Shown: positions 36,450 through 44,817, counted from the stretch's first letter. The stretch is DNA of 64,000 nucleotides from Mesorhizobium sp. Z1-4 (GCF_004000235.1 NZ_RCIO01000003.1:62373-126372), one strand, 5' to 3'. The notes: a model not told the origin generated them from the letters alone. Numbers and translations: made by a program.

Positions 36450-37640
36450 ATGAATATGTTGAGGCGGGTTGACGACACGGTGCTGGCAGGCGGCGCCGGG
36501 CACGGGGAACACAGGCTTCTGCAGCGCGCCTGCATTTCAGGCATCGGCGTCGAAGTGCCGGAGCATGTCATCACCAATGACGAGCTCGTGGCGAGCTTCA
36601 ATGCCTGGGTCGCCAAGGAGAATGTGAAGCGCGAGGCCGATGGCCTGGAGCCGCTGCCGGGTTCCAGCGCCGAATTCATCGAATATGCATCAGGCGTGAA
36701 AACCCGCCACGTGCTGGTGCCGGACGGCATTCTCGATCCCGACCGTATGACGCCGCGCATTGCCGAGCGGCCCGACGACCAGATCTCGATCATGGCGGAG
36801 TTCGGCGTCGCAGCCGCCAGGAAGGCGCTGAAACACGCCGGTGTCGAGGCGTCCGAAGTCGACATGGTGATCTGCTCGGCATCGCATCAGCAGCGGCCTT
36901 ATCCGGCAATTGCCATCGAAATCCAGAAAGAGCTCGGCACGTCGGGTTCGGCCTTCGACATGAGCCTGGGCTGCTCGTCGGCCGCGGCCGGCCTGCACAT
37001 GGCGTTCAATCTGGTGCGCACGGGCGCGCAGAAGCGTGTGCTGGTGGTGACGCCGGAGATCATCACCGGGCATCTCAATTTCCGCGACCGGCAGACGCAT
37101 TTCATCTTCGGCGACGCCTCATCGGCGCTGCTCGTCGAGGCGCTGGAGGGCGAGGAAGAGCGGGCAGGGCGGTTCGAGATTGTCGACACGCGCACCTGGA
37201 CACAGTTCTCCAACAATATCCGCACCAATTTCGGCTTCCTGAACCGCGCCGCACAGGAGGATACCTCGTCGGTGCCGATGGCCGGCAACATGATCAAGCA
37301 GGTCGGCAACCGGGTCTTCAAGGAAGTGACGGTGGCGGGCCACAAGTTCATCGTCGATTTTCTCGACGAACACGGTCACAAGCCGCAGGACATCCGCCGC
37401 TTCTGGCTGCACCAGGCCAATGCGCGCATGAATGCAATGATCCTCAAACTCTCTTTCGGCCACGAGGTCGGCCAGGACAGGGCGCCGACGGTGCTGGAGG
37501 AACTCGGCAATACGGCGGCCGCCGGTGCTATCGTTGCGATGGAGCGCACACATGCCGATATGAAGCCCGGCGAGCACGGGCTTTTGTGCGCGTTCGGCGC
37601 CGGCTATTCGATCGGCGGTGCGCTGCTGCGCATGATGTGA
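36450..37640 (+). CDS. Beta-ketoacyl-ACP synthase III-like enzyme (FabH family)
   Basis: A 396-residue thiolase-fold condensing enzyme. The catalytic triad is visible: Cys in DMSLGCSSAAAG, His in WLHQANARM and Asn in EELGNTAAAGAI. It differs from housekeeping FabH by its larger size and by the N-terminal region HVITNDELVASFNAWVAKEN with a ~40-residue inserted loop. Such paralogues initiate specialised fatty-acid or lipid synthesis with unusual acyl primers; the primer is unknown. A weak ribosome site precedes the ATG. A perfect palindrome upstream may be its operator. Confidence 0.85.
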   Translation: MNMLRRVDDTVLAGGAGHGEHRLLQRACISGIGVEVPEHVITNDELVASFNAWVAKENVKREADGLEPLPGSSAEFIEYASGVKTRHVLVPDGILDPDRMTPRIAERPDDQISIMAEFGVAAARKALKHAGVEASEVDMVICSASHQQRPYPAIAIEIQKELGTSGSAFDMSLGCSSAAAGLHMAFNLVRTGAQKRVLVVTPEIITGHLNFRDRQTHFIFGDASSALLVEALEGEEERAGRFEIVDTRTWTQFSNNIRTNFGFLNRAAQEDTSSVPMAGNMIKQVGNRVFKEVTVAGHKFIVDFLDEHGHKPQDIRRFWLHQANARMNAMILKLSFGHEVGQDRAPTVLEELGNTAAAGAIVAMERTHADMKPGEHGLLCAFGAGYSIGGALLRMM

Positions 37641-37733
37641 GCCATCAGCCGGCGCGCCGCTACGCATCAATCATATTCGCTGGACCTGACGCCTCTGCGT
37701 GGCATCTTGCACGCCGTCAAAGGAGGAAGTTCG

Positions 37734-38348
37734 ATGCTCGATACATTCGCGCGCCGGGACGATGGTCCCGATATCGTTCCGGCCAAGAAGCTGTTGGGTG
37801 AGGTCGCGGGTGTCTACGACGCGCCCTTCGGCCATTTCCAGAGCCGCGAGGTCGATGAGCTCACGCTTACCTTCGAAGGCGTGGAGGGCGACTTTCATGC
37901 CGGCACCACGCGGCGCTCGGGCGGTCGCGAGCCCTGGTACCCGCGCGGGACGGAAATACGCAACGAACGGCAGATTTCGATCGTCGCGCCCGACGAACTG
38001 GCTCAGATCGCGCGGGGTATGGAAATCCGTGAAGTGCGGCCGGAATGGGTCGGCGCCAATCTCCTGATCTCAGGCGTGCCGCAGCTTTCCATGCTGCCGG
38101 CCGGCACGCTGCTGTTCTTTTCAGGCGGCGTGACGATCAAGGTCGACGCGCAGAATGGCCCGTGCCGTGTCGCCGGACGCGCGGTAGCTGAAAACGCACA
38201 TATGCGCGACCATGAGGCGGGCTCGCTGCTTTTCCCAAAGGCTGCAAAAAGGCTGCGCGGGCTGGTCGGCTGGGTGGAAAAGCCCGGCACGGTCAAGCGC
38301 GGGGAGAAGGTCTCGGTGCGGATACCGGAGCAGTGGATCTACAGTTAG
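37734..38348 (+). CDS. MOSC-domain protein
   Basis: A 204-residue protein with the MOSC (molybdenum cofactor sulfurase C-terminal) fold, recognised by AGVYDAPFGHFQS, EGDFHAGTTRRS, RNERQISIVAPDEL and ENAHMRDHEAG. The Cys in QNGPCRVAGR is the expected sulfur-carrying position. MOSC proteins move sulfur or sulfurated Mo cofactor to acceptor enzymes. The strong AAGGAGG seven bases upstream fixes the start at 37734 rather than a longer in-frame ATG. No molybdoenzyme gene is adjacent. Confidence 0.85.
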   Translation: MLDTFARRDDGPDIVPAKKLLGEVAGVYDAPFGHFQSREVDELTLTFEGVEGDFHAGTTRRSGGREPWYPRGTEIRNERQISIVAPDELAQIARGMEIREVRPEWVGANLLISGVPQLSMLPAGTLLFFSGGVTIKVDAQNGPCRVAGRAVAENAHMRDHEAGSLLFPKAAKRLRGLVGWVEKPGTVKRGEKVSVRIPEQWIYS

Positions 38349-38394
38349 GGGAGTAGGGGAATAGGGGAATAGGGCAGTAAGTCAGTAAGGCATT
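38349..38394. repeat. Short tandem repeat after the MOSC gene
   Basis: Imperfect eight-base units (GGGAGTAG, GGGAATAG, GGGAATAG, GGCAGTAA, GTCAGTAA) follow the MOSC stop codon. The complement of a related unit, CCCTACTGCC, lies about 40 bases further on (38437-38446) and may pair with it. Possibly a variable-number intergenic repeat; no function is apparent. Confidence 0.6.
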
Positions 38395-38447
38395 GAGTTG
38401 GCTGAAGGTTGCGATGTTCAACATTCATCAAATACCGCCCTACTGCC

Positions 38448-38756
38448 TTAGTCTTCATCTTCCTCCACCAACCGTGTCGCCCTCCAAGCCGTCAGGACCT
38501 GGTTGATCTCGTCGATTACGAAGTGTCGCGCGGCATCGCGGTCGTAACCCTCGTCGAGCAGTTGGTCGTATTGCGTGTGAACATGGCGCACATGCGCCAC
38601 CGTTGCGATCCACACAGCGATCGACGGCGGCAGTTCGCGCATCTTGCGTGCAAGTGCCGCCTCACGGATCGCTTCGATGTCGGCATAAGGCGCGATTGGC
38701 AGGAGTGCGGTCAGCGCCTTCGCAATTGCGCGCTGCCGGCCGGTGCGTGCGGTCAT
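38448..38756 (-). CDS. DUF2293 family protein
   Basis: A 102-residue soluble protein whose centre VWIATVAHVRHVHTQYDQLL and DEGYDRDAARHFVIDEIN is typical of DUF2293, found in bacteria and fungi. Many positively charged and His residues are present; function unknown. Its ATG overlaps the stop of the TrmO gene by 4 bases, so the two are translated together, which may mean a link with tRNA modification, though this is only inferred. Confidence 0.85.
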   Translation of the reverse strand: MTARTGRQRAIAKALTALLPIAPYADIEAIREAALARKMRELPPSIAVWIATVAHVRHVHTQYDQLLDEGYDRDAARHFVIDEINQVLTAWRATRLVEEDED

Positions 38757-39244
38757 GATTTCGCGGCATCCGGAAAAGCGTCGATCGAGGCGAAATAGGG
38801 CTTCACATCGATGATCGGCGTGCCGTCGAGAAGGTCGATTGCGTCGATCTCGAGAATGCCGGTCTCGATATCCAGCGAGACGAGCTTTGCGACATGCATG
38901 CCGATCGGGTTGGGCCGCACCGGAGAGCGCAGCGAAAAGGTGCCGCGCGGCGTATCCGCATGGCGCGGGTTCTGCAGGATCAGGTCACGGCGCGAGCGGT
39001 CGAACCAGCTCAGAAGCACGACGTGGGTGTAGCGCTCCAGACCCGAGAGCCCTCGCCGGTAGGGCGCATCGATGGTGAGGCTGGCAGTTTTGCCCGTCTC
39101 GCGCGCGTCGGCCATGTTCTTCGGGCACTCGTCCCGGCTTTTCCATGGCGATGAAACACGCCCGATGAAGACAATATGGCCGTCGCCCTGCAGCTCGGCA
39201 GGGTCAAAATCAAGGGCTGTCTCGCCTTCGCGCCGTTGGCTCAT
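38753..39244 (-). CDS. trmO: tRNA m6t6A37 methyltransferase TrmO
   Basis: A 163-residue TsaA/TrmO-like protein. Conserved features are IGRVSSPW, RGLSGLERYTHVVLLSWFDR and LRSPVRPNPIGMHVAKLVSLD, which form the unusual beta-barrel SAM-binding fold; DLLDGTPIIDVKPYF completes the family. It N6-methylates t6A37 of some tRNAs. Cytoplasmic. The ORF lies divergent from the ArsR-methyltransferase gene, with an ~50-base gap containing its operator-like palindrome. Confidence 0.92.
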   Translation of the reverse strand: MSQRREGETALDFDPAELQGDGHIVFIGRVSSPWKSRDECPKNMADARETGKTASLTIDAPYRRGLSGLERYTHVVLLSWFDRSRRDLILQNPRHADTPRGTFSLRSPVRPNPIGMHVAKLVSLDIETGILEIDAIDLLDGTPIIDVKPYFASIDAFPDAAKS

Positions 39245-39295
39245 TGCGCTATTCCCCGTCGCATTCCGGACAGGTCTTGCCGCTCGCTTGAAAAT

Positions 39296-39317
39296 GATAT
39301 AAAGATATCTTTATATC
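39296..39317. promoter_or_regulatory. Perfect 22-base palindrome, candidate SahR-type operator
   Basis: Arms GATATAAAGAT (39296-39306) and ATCTTTATATC (39307-39317) are exact reverse complements with no spacer. It sits 14 bases before the ArsR-methyltransferase start, where it would cover promoter or ribosome-site DNA, so autoregulation is likely. It is A+T-only in a G+C-rich setting apart from four bases. Confidence 0.7.
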
Positions 39318-39331
39318 TGATGGGAGAAGCC

Positions 39332-40351
39332 ATGCTTAGCCGGACCTCCGTCGCGCTCGATGCGATGGTTGATACCTTGAAGGCGGCAGCCGAATCCAGC
39401 CGCCTGCGCATCCTGACGCTTCTGTCGCGCGGCGACCTCACGGTTTCCGACGTGACGGAGGTGCTCAACCAGTCGCAGCCGCGCGTTTCGCGCCATCTCA
39501 AGCTGCTGCTCGATGCGCAGCTGATAGACCGGTACCAGGAAGGCTCCTGGGCTTATTTCCGGCTGTCGGACAGCGAGGCAGCGCGCGAGTTCATCGGCGG
39601 TGTGGTTGCGCGGATCGACCTCGCCGATCCCGTGGTAAGCCGCGACCTTGAGCGTCTTTCGGCGGTCAAGAAGCGGCGGGAAAAGCGCGCGTCGGAATAT
39701 TTCAGTGCCAATGCGGCAAGCTGGGACCGTATCCGTTCGCTGCACGTGCCCGACCAGGCCGTCGAGACGGCGATGCTGAAACTGGTCGGCGAAGCGCCTT
39801 TCCAGTCGATGGTCGATCTCGGCACGGGCACCGGCCGGCTTCTGGAACTGTTTGCGCCGCTCTACCGGCGCGGTATGGGCATCGACCTGTCGCGCGAGAT
39901 GCTGTCGGTCGCACGCGCCAATCTCGACAGTGCCGGCATCACCAACGCGCAGGTGCGGCAGGGCGACCTCTACGCACCGCCGGTGGAGCGCGATTCCGCC
40001 GATCTGGTGACCATGCATCAGGTGCTGCATTATCTGGACGATCCCGCGCTTGCGGTGGCCGAGGCTGCAAGATTGCTGAGGCCCGCCGGACGGCTGCTGA
40101 TCGTCGATTTCGCTCCGCACGGGCTCGAATTTCTGCGCGACGAACATGCGCATGTGAAGCTTGGCTTTTCCGACCGCCAGATCGAGGAATGGCTTTCCGA
40201 GGCCGGCCTGGAGCTTCTCGAAAAGCGCGATTTCGACCGCCGCGCCGCCGCAGCCCCCGGGCTCACGGTAAAACTCTGGTTCGCGCGCGACCGCAGGCTG
40301 CTGATCGCCGACACCGACACACCCCAATCACCGCCTACGGAGACGGCCTGA
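39332..40351 (+). CDS. ArsR-family regulator fused to SAM-dependent methyltransferase domain
   Basis: A 339-residue two-domain protein. Residues about 10-90 are an ArsR winged helix (LRILTLLSRGDLTVSDVTEV, then QPRVSRHLKLLLDAQLIDRY). Residues about 150-320 are a class I methyltransferase (VDLGTGTGRLLELFAPL, then GIDLSREMLSVARANL, and LHYLDDPALAVAEAARLLRPAG). Fusions of this type next to metF are known to control methionine and SAM-cycle genes in alphaproteobacteria, with S-adenosylhomocysteine as ligand in SahR relatives; the methyltransferase domain is thought to bind rather than use it. Here that is inference. ATG 39332 follows GGGAGAAG; ATG 39320 is possible. metF starts one base after its stop. 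Confidence 0.87.
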   Translation: MLSRTSVALDAMVDTLKAAAESSRLRILTLLSRGDLTVSDVTEVLNQSQPRVSRHLKLLLDAQLIDRYQEGSWAYFRLSDSEAAREFIGGVVARIDLADPVVSRDLERLSAVKKRREKRASEYFSANAASWDRIRSLHVPDQAVETAMLKLVGEAPFQSMVDLGTGTGRLLELFAPLYRRGMGIDLSREMLSVARANLDSAGITNAQVRQGDLYAPPVERDSADLVTMHQVLHYLDDPALAVAEAARLLRPAGRLLIVDFAPHGLEFLRDEHAHVKLGFSDRQIEEWLSEAGLELLEKRDFDRRAAAAPGLTVKLWFARDRRLLIADTDTPQSPPTETA

Positions 40352-40352
40352 C

Positions 40353-41273
40353 ATGTCCCAGTTTCGATTTTCCCGCCGCCCCGATCTTGGCGACGGGGTG
40401 CGTGTGTCATTCGAGTTCTTTCCGCCGAAGAGCGAGGCAATGGAAACGCGCCTTTGGGAGACGGTAAAGCGGCTTGAGCCGCTGGCGCCGCATTTCGTTT
40501 CGGTAACCTATGGCGCCGGCGGCTCGACGCGGGAACGCACGGCCCGCACGGTCAACCGCATTCTTACGCAAAGCCGCCTCGTGCCCGCAGCGCACATGAC
40601 CTGCGTCGACGCAAGCCGGGGCCAGGTGGACGAGGTGATCGCCGAGTTTGTCGCGATGGGCATTCGCAACTTCGTCGCGCTGCGCGGCGATCCGGCGGAG
40701 GGGGTGGGCGCGCGCTATCGCCCGCATCCCGACGGCTATTCCAACGGCGCCGAGCTGGTTGGCGCGATTCGCAAGCAGGGCGATTTCGACGTCTCGGTCG
40801 CCGCTTACCCGGAAAAGCACCCGCAAAGCCCCGATTTCGCGACCGACTTCGACATGCTGAAGCGCAAGGTCGACAATGGCGCGACGCGCGCGATCACCCA
40901 GTTCTTCTTCGATAACGATCTTTACGAGCGCTATGTCGAGCGTGCGCGCCGCGCCGGCATCTACATCCCGATCGTGCCGGGTATCCAGCCGGTGCACAAT
41001 TTCAAACAGGTGGCCAGTTTCGCCACGCGTTGCGGCGCGCATGTGCCGGCATGGCTGGCGGAGCGGTTCGACGGGCTTCAGGACGACCCGCAGACGCATG
41101 CTCTGGTCGCGGCTGCGGTTGCGTCCGAGCAGGTGCTGGACCTGATCGAGCGCGGCGTTTCAGACTTTCACTTCTATACGATGAACCGTGCCGATCTGGC
41201 CTTCGCCATCTGCCATATGATCGGGATCAGGCCGCAGCCGGCCAATGGCGGGTCGGACGCCGCGGCCGCCTGA
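40353..41273 (+). CDS. metF: Methylenetetrahydrofolate reductase
   Basis: A 306-residue TIM-barrel flavoprotein: VSFEFFPPKSEAMETRLWET opens it, HFVSVTYGAGGSTRERT and AAHMTCVDASRGQVDEV carry folate and FAD contacts, and FYTMNRADLAFAI closes it. It makes 5-methyl-THF for methionine synthesis using NADH. It lies one base behind the ArsR-methyltransferase gene, so it is subject to that regulator. A strong hairpin terminator follows 6 bases after its stop. Confidence 0.95.
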   Translation: MSQFRFSRRPDLGDGVRVSFEFFPPKSEAMETRLWETVKRLEPLAPHFVSVTYGAGGSTRERTARTVNRILTQSRLVPAAHMTCVDASRGQVDEVIAEFVAMGIRNFVALRGDPAEGVGARYRPHPDGYSNGAELVGAIRKQGDFDVSVAAYPEKHPQSPDFATDFDMLKRKVDNGATRAITQFFFDNDLYERYVERARRAGIYIPIVPGIQPVHNFKQVASFATRCGAHVPAWLAERFDGLQDDPQTHALVAAAVASEQVLDLIERGVSDFHFYTMNRADLAFAICHMIGIRPQPANGGSDAAAA

Positions 41274-41278
41274 ATGAG

Positions 41279-41303
41279 AAAGGCCGGCTTCAAGCCGGCC
41301 TTT
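41279..41303. terminator. Rho-independent-type hairpin after metF
   Basis: Stem AAAGGCCGGC/GCCGGCCTTT with loop TTCAA (41279-41303), symmetric with T runs at both ends, so it can terminate metF and the small opposite-strand gene. Confidence 0.8.
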
Positions 41304-41331
41304 CCTGATTTCAGTCCCTGATTGGTGGGCC

Positions 41332-41418
41332 TCAGGGAAGCAGCCCCACGACGGCTGCGCCTATGAAAGCGAATACGGCACAGAACACCAGTGCGTTGAT
41401 AGGTCTGGAAAGTCCCAT
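41332..41418 (-). CDS. 28-residue single-span membrane peptide
   Basis: The reading frame begins with ATG at 41418, seven bases after an AGGAGG, and encodes a 28-residue peptide beginning MGLSRPINALVFCAVFAFIG with a single hydrophobic helix of ~20 residues. The strong ribosome site makes it likely to be translated. Family unknown; similar mini membrane proteins in bacteria act as regulators of transporters or toxins of type I systems. The metF terminator lies just beyond its stop. Confidence 0.55.
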   Translation of the reverse strand: MGLSRPINALVFCAVFAFIGAAVVGLLP

Positions 41419-41623
41419 GTCATAGCCTCCTCTATCGACTATGCGTGCGAGTCTAAGTCAGAAGCGGCGGCAAACAAGCGGATATTATGCTGCAATGCAG
41501 CGCGGCCAGGGAAATTCCGTCTAAGACTTTCGTCTAGGCGCGCCAATTCATTGTGAAATTCCCGGATTGGCAGCTGTTGACAATTTTCTTTAGTCCGAGC
41601 TCCGAAAAAACGGTTCCCCAACG

Positions 41624-42547
41624 TCAGCCTGCCTGCGGTTTCGCATTTCGGCGGCTGGTGAAGAGACGGCCGTCCACAACGACGAGTCCGAAGCCGATCA
41701 GCGCCATGCCGGCAATTTCGAACAGCTCCAGCCGTTCGCCCAGAAAGGCGGTGCCGAGCAGGATCGCGCTTACCGGGACAATCAGCGTAACCAGCGATGC
41801 ATTGGTGGCGCCGGCCGACGAAAGTATTGAAAAATATAGGATATATGCGAATGCCGTGGCGAGAAGCGCGAGGCCGGCGACCGACCACCATGCGCCCGCC
41901 GAGACACCGATGAAGCCAGATACGCCGTCCAGCGCCAGCACGACGGGTATCATGATAATGGTCGAGGCGGTGAGCTGGCCGGTGGCCAGAAGTTCGGGCG
42001 CTACGCCTTTGAACCGGCGCGCGAATATGAACGCAAATCCGTAAGACAGTGCGGTGCCGACGAGCGCCAGCTTGGCCCATACGGGGCCGCCAAGCCCGGC
42101 GACGATGCCCGGACCGACCATCACCGCAGTACCGGTGATGCCGAGCACGACGCCGATCACCTTGAGGCGCGTGAGCTTCTCGTCTGCCAGGAAGGCATTG
42201 GCGAGAAGCATGGTCCAGAACGGTGTGGTGGCATTGAGAACCGAAGCCAGTCCGGCGCCGATCGCCGTCTGACCGGCAAACATCAGCGAAAACGGAATCA
42301 CGTTGTTGAGCATTGCCATTCCGACGAAGCTCAGCGCCAGCGGCAATGCGGCGCGGAAGGACGGCCCGCGCAGCGCCAGGTAGAGATGAAGGGCTGCAGC
42401 CGCGAGCGAGACACGCAACAGAACCAGCGTCAGCGGCGGGATTTCCTGAACCGCGATGCGGGCGAAAAAGAACGAGCCGCCCCAGATGGCCCCGAGCAGC
42501 AGGATCAGGAACCAGTCGCGGGCGGAAATGGACGGTTGAGGTGTCAC
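41624..42547 (-). CDS. EamA/DMT-family transporter
   Basis: A 307-residue inner-membrane permease with ten hydrophobic segments. The N-terminus has GAIWGGSFFFARIAVQEIPPLTL, typical of EamA proteins, and MLNNVIPFSLMFAGQTAIGAGLASVLN after helix 3; the second half repeats ALSYGFAFIFARRF and NASLVTLIVPVSAILLG. Start GTG 42547 follows the pattern of family N-termini; no ATG is present. Unlike the paralogue at 9985, sequence identity is low. Substrate unknown. Divergent from the decarboxylase, 162 bases apart. Confidence 0.85.
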   Translation of the reverse strand: MTPQPSISARDWFLILLLGAIWGGSFFFARIAVQEIPPLTLVLLRVSLAAAALHLYLALRGPSFRAALPLALSFVGMAMLNNVIPFSLMFAGQTAIGAGLASVLNATTPFWTMLLANAFLADEKLTRLKVIGVVLGITGTAVMVGPGIVAGLGGPVWAKLALVGTALSYGFAFIFARRFKGVAPELLATGQLTASTIIMIPVVLALDGVSGFIGVSAGAWWSVAGLALLATAFAYILYFSILSSAGATNASLVTLIVPVSAILLGTAFLGERLELFEIAGMALIGFGLVVVDGRLFTSRRNAKPQAG

Positions 42548-42709
42548 GTTGATAGCCAGTGGTCGATACGGGAAGAGGGATCGTAGCGCGTGCCTTTGCC
42601 CGTACCACCCGAAAACGGAACAGGGCCAGCCAGCGGTGCATGGCTGGCAGAGGCGTCTTTTTCGCAGCGCGGGCTGCTGATAGGCTCGACGCACCATCAG
42701 AGGATTCCC

Positions 42710-43930
42710 GTGCAGACGTTCAAAAACGCCCGCGAGACCGCCCTGGCTCTCAGGCCCGACGACCCGGTCTACTGTTTTCGCCCGCAGGTGCTGAAGGCCG
42801 ATGCCAGGCGCTTCATGGAGCTGTTTCCCGGCAAGACCGCCTATGCGGTGAAGACCAATGGCGAGGAACTGGTGCTGAAGACGCTTGCGGAAGCCGGGGT
42901 CGATACGTTCGATGTGGCCTCGCCGGCAGAGTTCGCCGCCGTGCGCTCGGTCGCGCCCACGGCGGAGATGCTCTACATGCACCCGGTGAAGGCACAGTCC
43001 GACATAAGGCTGGCGCTGGAGCATTACGGCATCCGTGTCATCGCAATCGACCATGAAGACGAAGTCACCAAGCTGACGCGGGTCGTGCGGGCGCTCGACA
43101 TCGATCCGGGCTCGATGACGGTGTTCGTGCGCATACAAACCAAGGGCAGTGCCGCATACGAGTTGTCAAAGAAGTTCGGCGCCGGGCCGGCCGCCGCGGT
43201 GGAGCTCATCGACCGGCTGGCGCGCACCGGATACAAGGTCGGCATCTGCTTCCATGTCGGCAGCCAGATCAACGACCCGGAAACTTACGAGCGGGCGCTG
43301 GCCTCGGCCGACTGGGTGCGCAACCGCTGCAATGCGCCGATTGCCGGGCTCGATGTCGGTGGCGGTTTCCCGGCCGAATACGGCCATGACCCGAACCGCA
43401 AGGCGCCGGACCTGCCTTCGCAGGACGAACTGATGGCGCGGCTGAGAGCCGACATTACCGAATGGGGTTTCGACGAGGTACCGCTGGTGGCTGAGCCGGG
43501 GCGGGTGATTGTGGCGCGGGCCTTCTCGCTCATTGTGCGCGTGCTTTTGCGCAAGGGCAGGCGGCTCTACATCAATGACGGTATCTGGGCCTCGCTGTCG
43601 GACAGCTGGACCGGCAAGATCACCTTGCCGGCGCGTTTCATCCCCGACCCCGCGATCCGCTCGCGCAACGGCAAGGCGGAAAACATCGTGCCGTTCAAGG
43701 TGTGCGGGGCGACCTGCGACAGCGTCGATATTCTGTCGCGGCCGTTCTGGCTGCCTGAAACGATCGACACCGGCGACTGGATCGAGATCGGCCATATCGG
43801 CGCGTATTCACTGTCACTCAGGACGCGCTTCAACGGGTTTTATCCCGACACTTTCGTGGAAGTGACGACTTCCTTCGAGGAGGGCGACGCACCGCAGGGC
43901 TTCGCCAGCCTGGAAACGATGGCGGATTAG
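42710..43930 (+). CDS. Group IV PLP-dependent ornithine/lysine-type decarboxylase
   Basis: A 406-residue fold-III (alanine-racemase-like) decarboxylase. The PLP Lys is in TAYAVKTNGEE; other family motifs are HVGSQIND, GLDVGGGFPAEYG and LVAEPGRVIVARA for phosphate binding; VCGATCDSVD supplies the catalytic Cys of the dimer partner. It decarboxylates ornithine (putrescine) or lysine. The start is GTG 42710 preceded by AGAGGA. The same-strand VOC gene 62 bases downstream is probably independent. Which amino acid is preferred cannot be judged by eye. Confidence 0.9.
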   Translation: MQTFKNARETALALRPDDPVYCFRPQVLKADARRFMELFPGKTAYAVKTNGEELVLKTLAEAGVDTFDVASPAEFAAVRSVAPTAEMLYMHPVKAQSDIRLALEHYGIRVIAIDHEDEVTKLTRVVRALDIDPGSMTVFVRIQTKGSAAYELSKKFGAGPAAAVELIDRLARTGYKVGICFHVGSQINDPETYERALASADWVRNRCNAPIAGLDVGGGFPAEYGHDPNRKAPDLPSQDELMARLRADITEWGFDEVPLVAEPGRVIVARAFSLIVRVLLRKGRRLYINDGIWASLSDSWTGKITLPARFIPDPAIRSRNGKAENIVPFKVCGATCDSVDILSRPFWLPETIDTGDWIEIGHIGAYSLSLRTRFNGFYPDTFVEVTTSFEEGDAPQGFASLETMAD

Positions 43931-43992
43931 CGCGTGTTGTCATTCATTTCAGGCCGGTCCTAATCTCAACGCAGCTGCCGGAGGTTCGAACG

Positions 43993-44343
43993 ATGAAGGT
44001 CAAGCGGATCGTTACCAATCTGGCGGCTGACAAAGTGGAAGCCGCCCGCGCATTCTACGAAGACGTACTCGGGCTTGATGTCCTCATGGACATGGGCTGG
44101 ATCGTCACCTTCGGCGCCGAAGAGCGCATGAAGGTTCAGATCAGCGTCATGAGCGAAGGCGGGTCCGGCACGCCGGTGCCGGACATGTCAATCGAGGTCG
44201 ACGATGTCGAAGAGGCCCTGCGGCGCTGCAGGTCAGCCGGATTTGCAGTCGAGTACGGCCCTGCCGACGAACCATGGGGCGTGCGCCGCTTCTACGTACG
44301 CGACCCGTTTGGCCGGCTGGTGAACATAGTGATGCATCGTTAA
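43993..44343 (+). CDS. VOC-superfamily (glyoxalase/bleomycin resistance-like) protein
   Basis: A 116-residue vicinal-oxygen-chelate fold protein: VTNLAADKVEAARAFYEDVLGL at the start, EVDDVEEALRRCRSAGF mid-chain and VRDPFGRLVNIVMH at the end. Only some metal-ligand positions are kept, so its activity is not clear; fosfomycin- and glyoxalase-type enzymes use this fold. GGAGG precedes the ATG by seven bases. It is the last gene before the lower-G+C RiPP-like operon. Confidence 0.85.
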   Translation: MKVKRIVTNLAADKVEAARAFYEDVLGLDVLMDMGWIVTFGAEERMKVQISVMSEGGSGTPVPDMSIEVDDVEEALRRCRSAGFAVEYGPADEPWGVRRFYVRDPFGRLVNIVMHR

Positions 44344-44497
44344 GTTATTATGATGACTAGTTTCTGACTGATCTTCAAAGCTGGATGTTTTGGGAGATTC
44401 TTAAATTCAAGATTGCTTCTTGCGGTAATTGGGGATTGCATTTTCTGCATGTCTCGACCAACTTGCATATATTAGCTTCATCTGTTGGGAGGAAACT

Positions 44498-44806
44498 ATG
44501 CCGAGTAGCCTCGAAACCGCTAAATCGCTTTCAAGCAAGCTGCAGAATTTCTATTCAGACCTCAACCAGGCAGAGCAGAAAGCGCTTTCAGATTTGCTGG
44601 AATCTGTTGCAGCGCAGACAGACATTCAAGCAATCGCTTCGGGGCCGGAGGCGGCAGGGCCTTCCAAGTCCGATCTTGCGGAGCTCGACATCTTGCTCGC
44701 GGAGGCCAAAAACGAGGTCGGCGGCGAAATTGTGATCGGTCCAACGATCACACTTACCACCACGATCACGATAACCGCGAGCCATCCCATCATCACCTGC
44801 AAGTAG
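44498..44806 (+). CDS. Putative RiPP (class V lanthipeptide-like) precursor peptide
   Basis: A 102-residue peptide with strong GGGAGG five bases before ATG 44498. Residues 1-70 are a helical, Asp/Glu/Gln-rich leader (KLQNFYSDLNQAEQKALSDLL; second helix around DLAELDILLAEA). A Gly-Gly at 75-76 (NEVGG) is a plausible processing site. The C-terminal 20 or so residues alternate Thr with Ile/Leu/Val: Thr at 83, 85, 87, 88, 89, 91, 93 and 100, Ser at 95, and the sole Cys at 101, next to the final Lys. This is the composition of a dehydration substrate with one thioether or AviCys-type partner. The kinase gene follows 11 bases on. The stretch 44344-44497 upstream is A+T-rich and probably holds the promoter. 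Confidence 0.65.
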   Translation: MPSSLETAKSLSSKLQNFYSDLNQAEQKALSDLLESVAAQTDIQAIASGPEAAGPSKSDLAELDILLAEAKNEVGGEIVIGPTITLTTTITITASHPIITCK

Positions 44807-44817
44807 TAGAACGGTAG

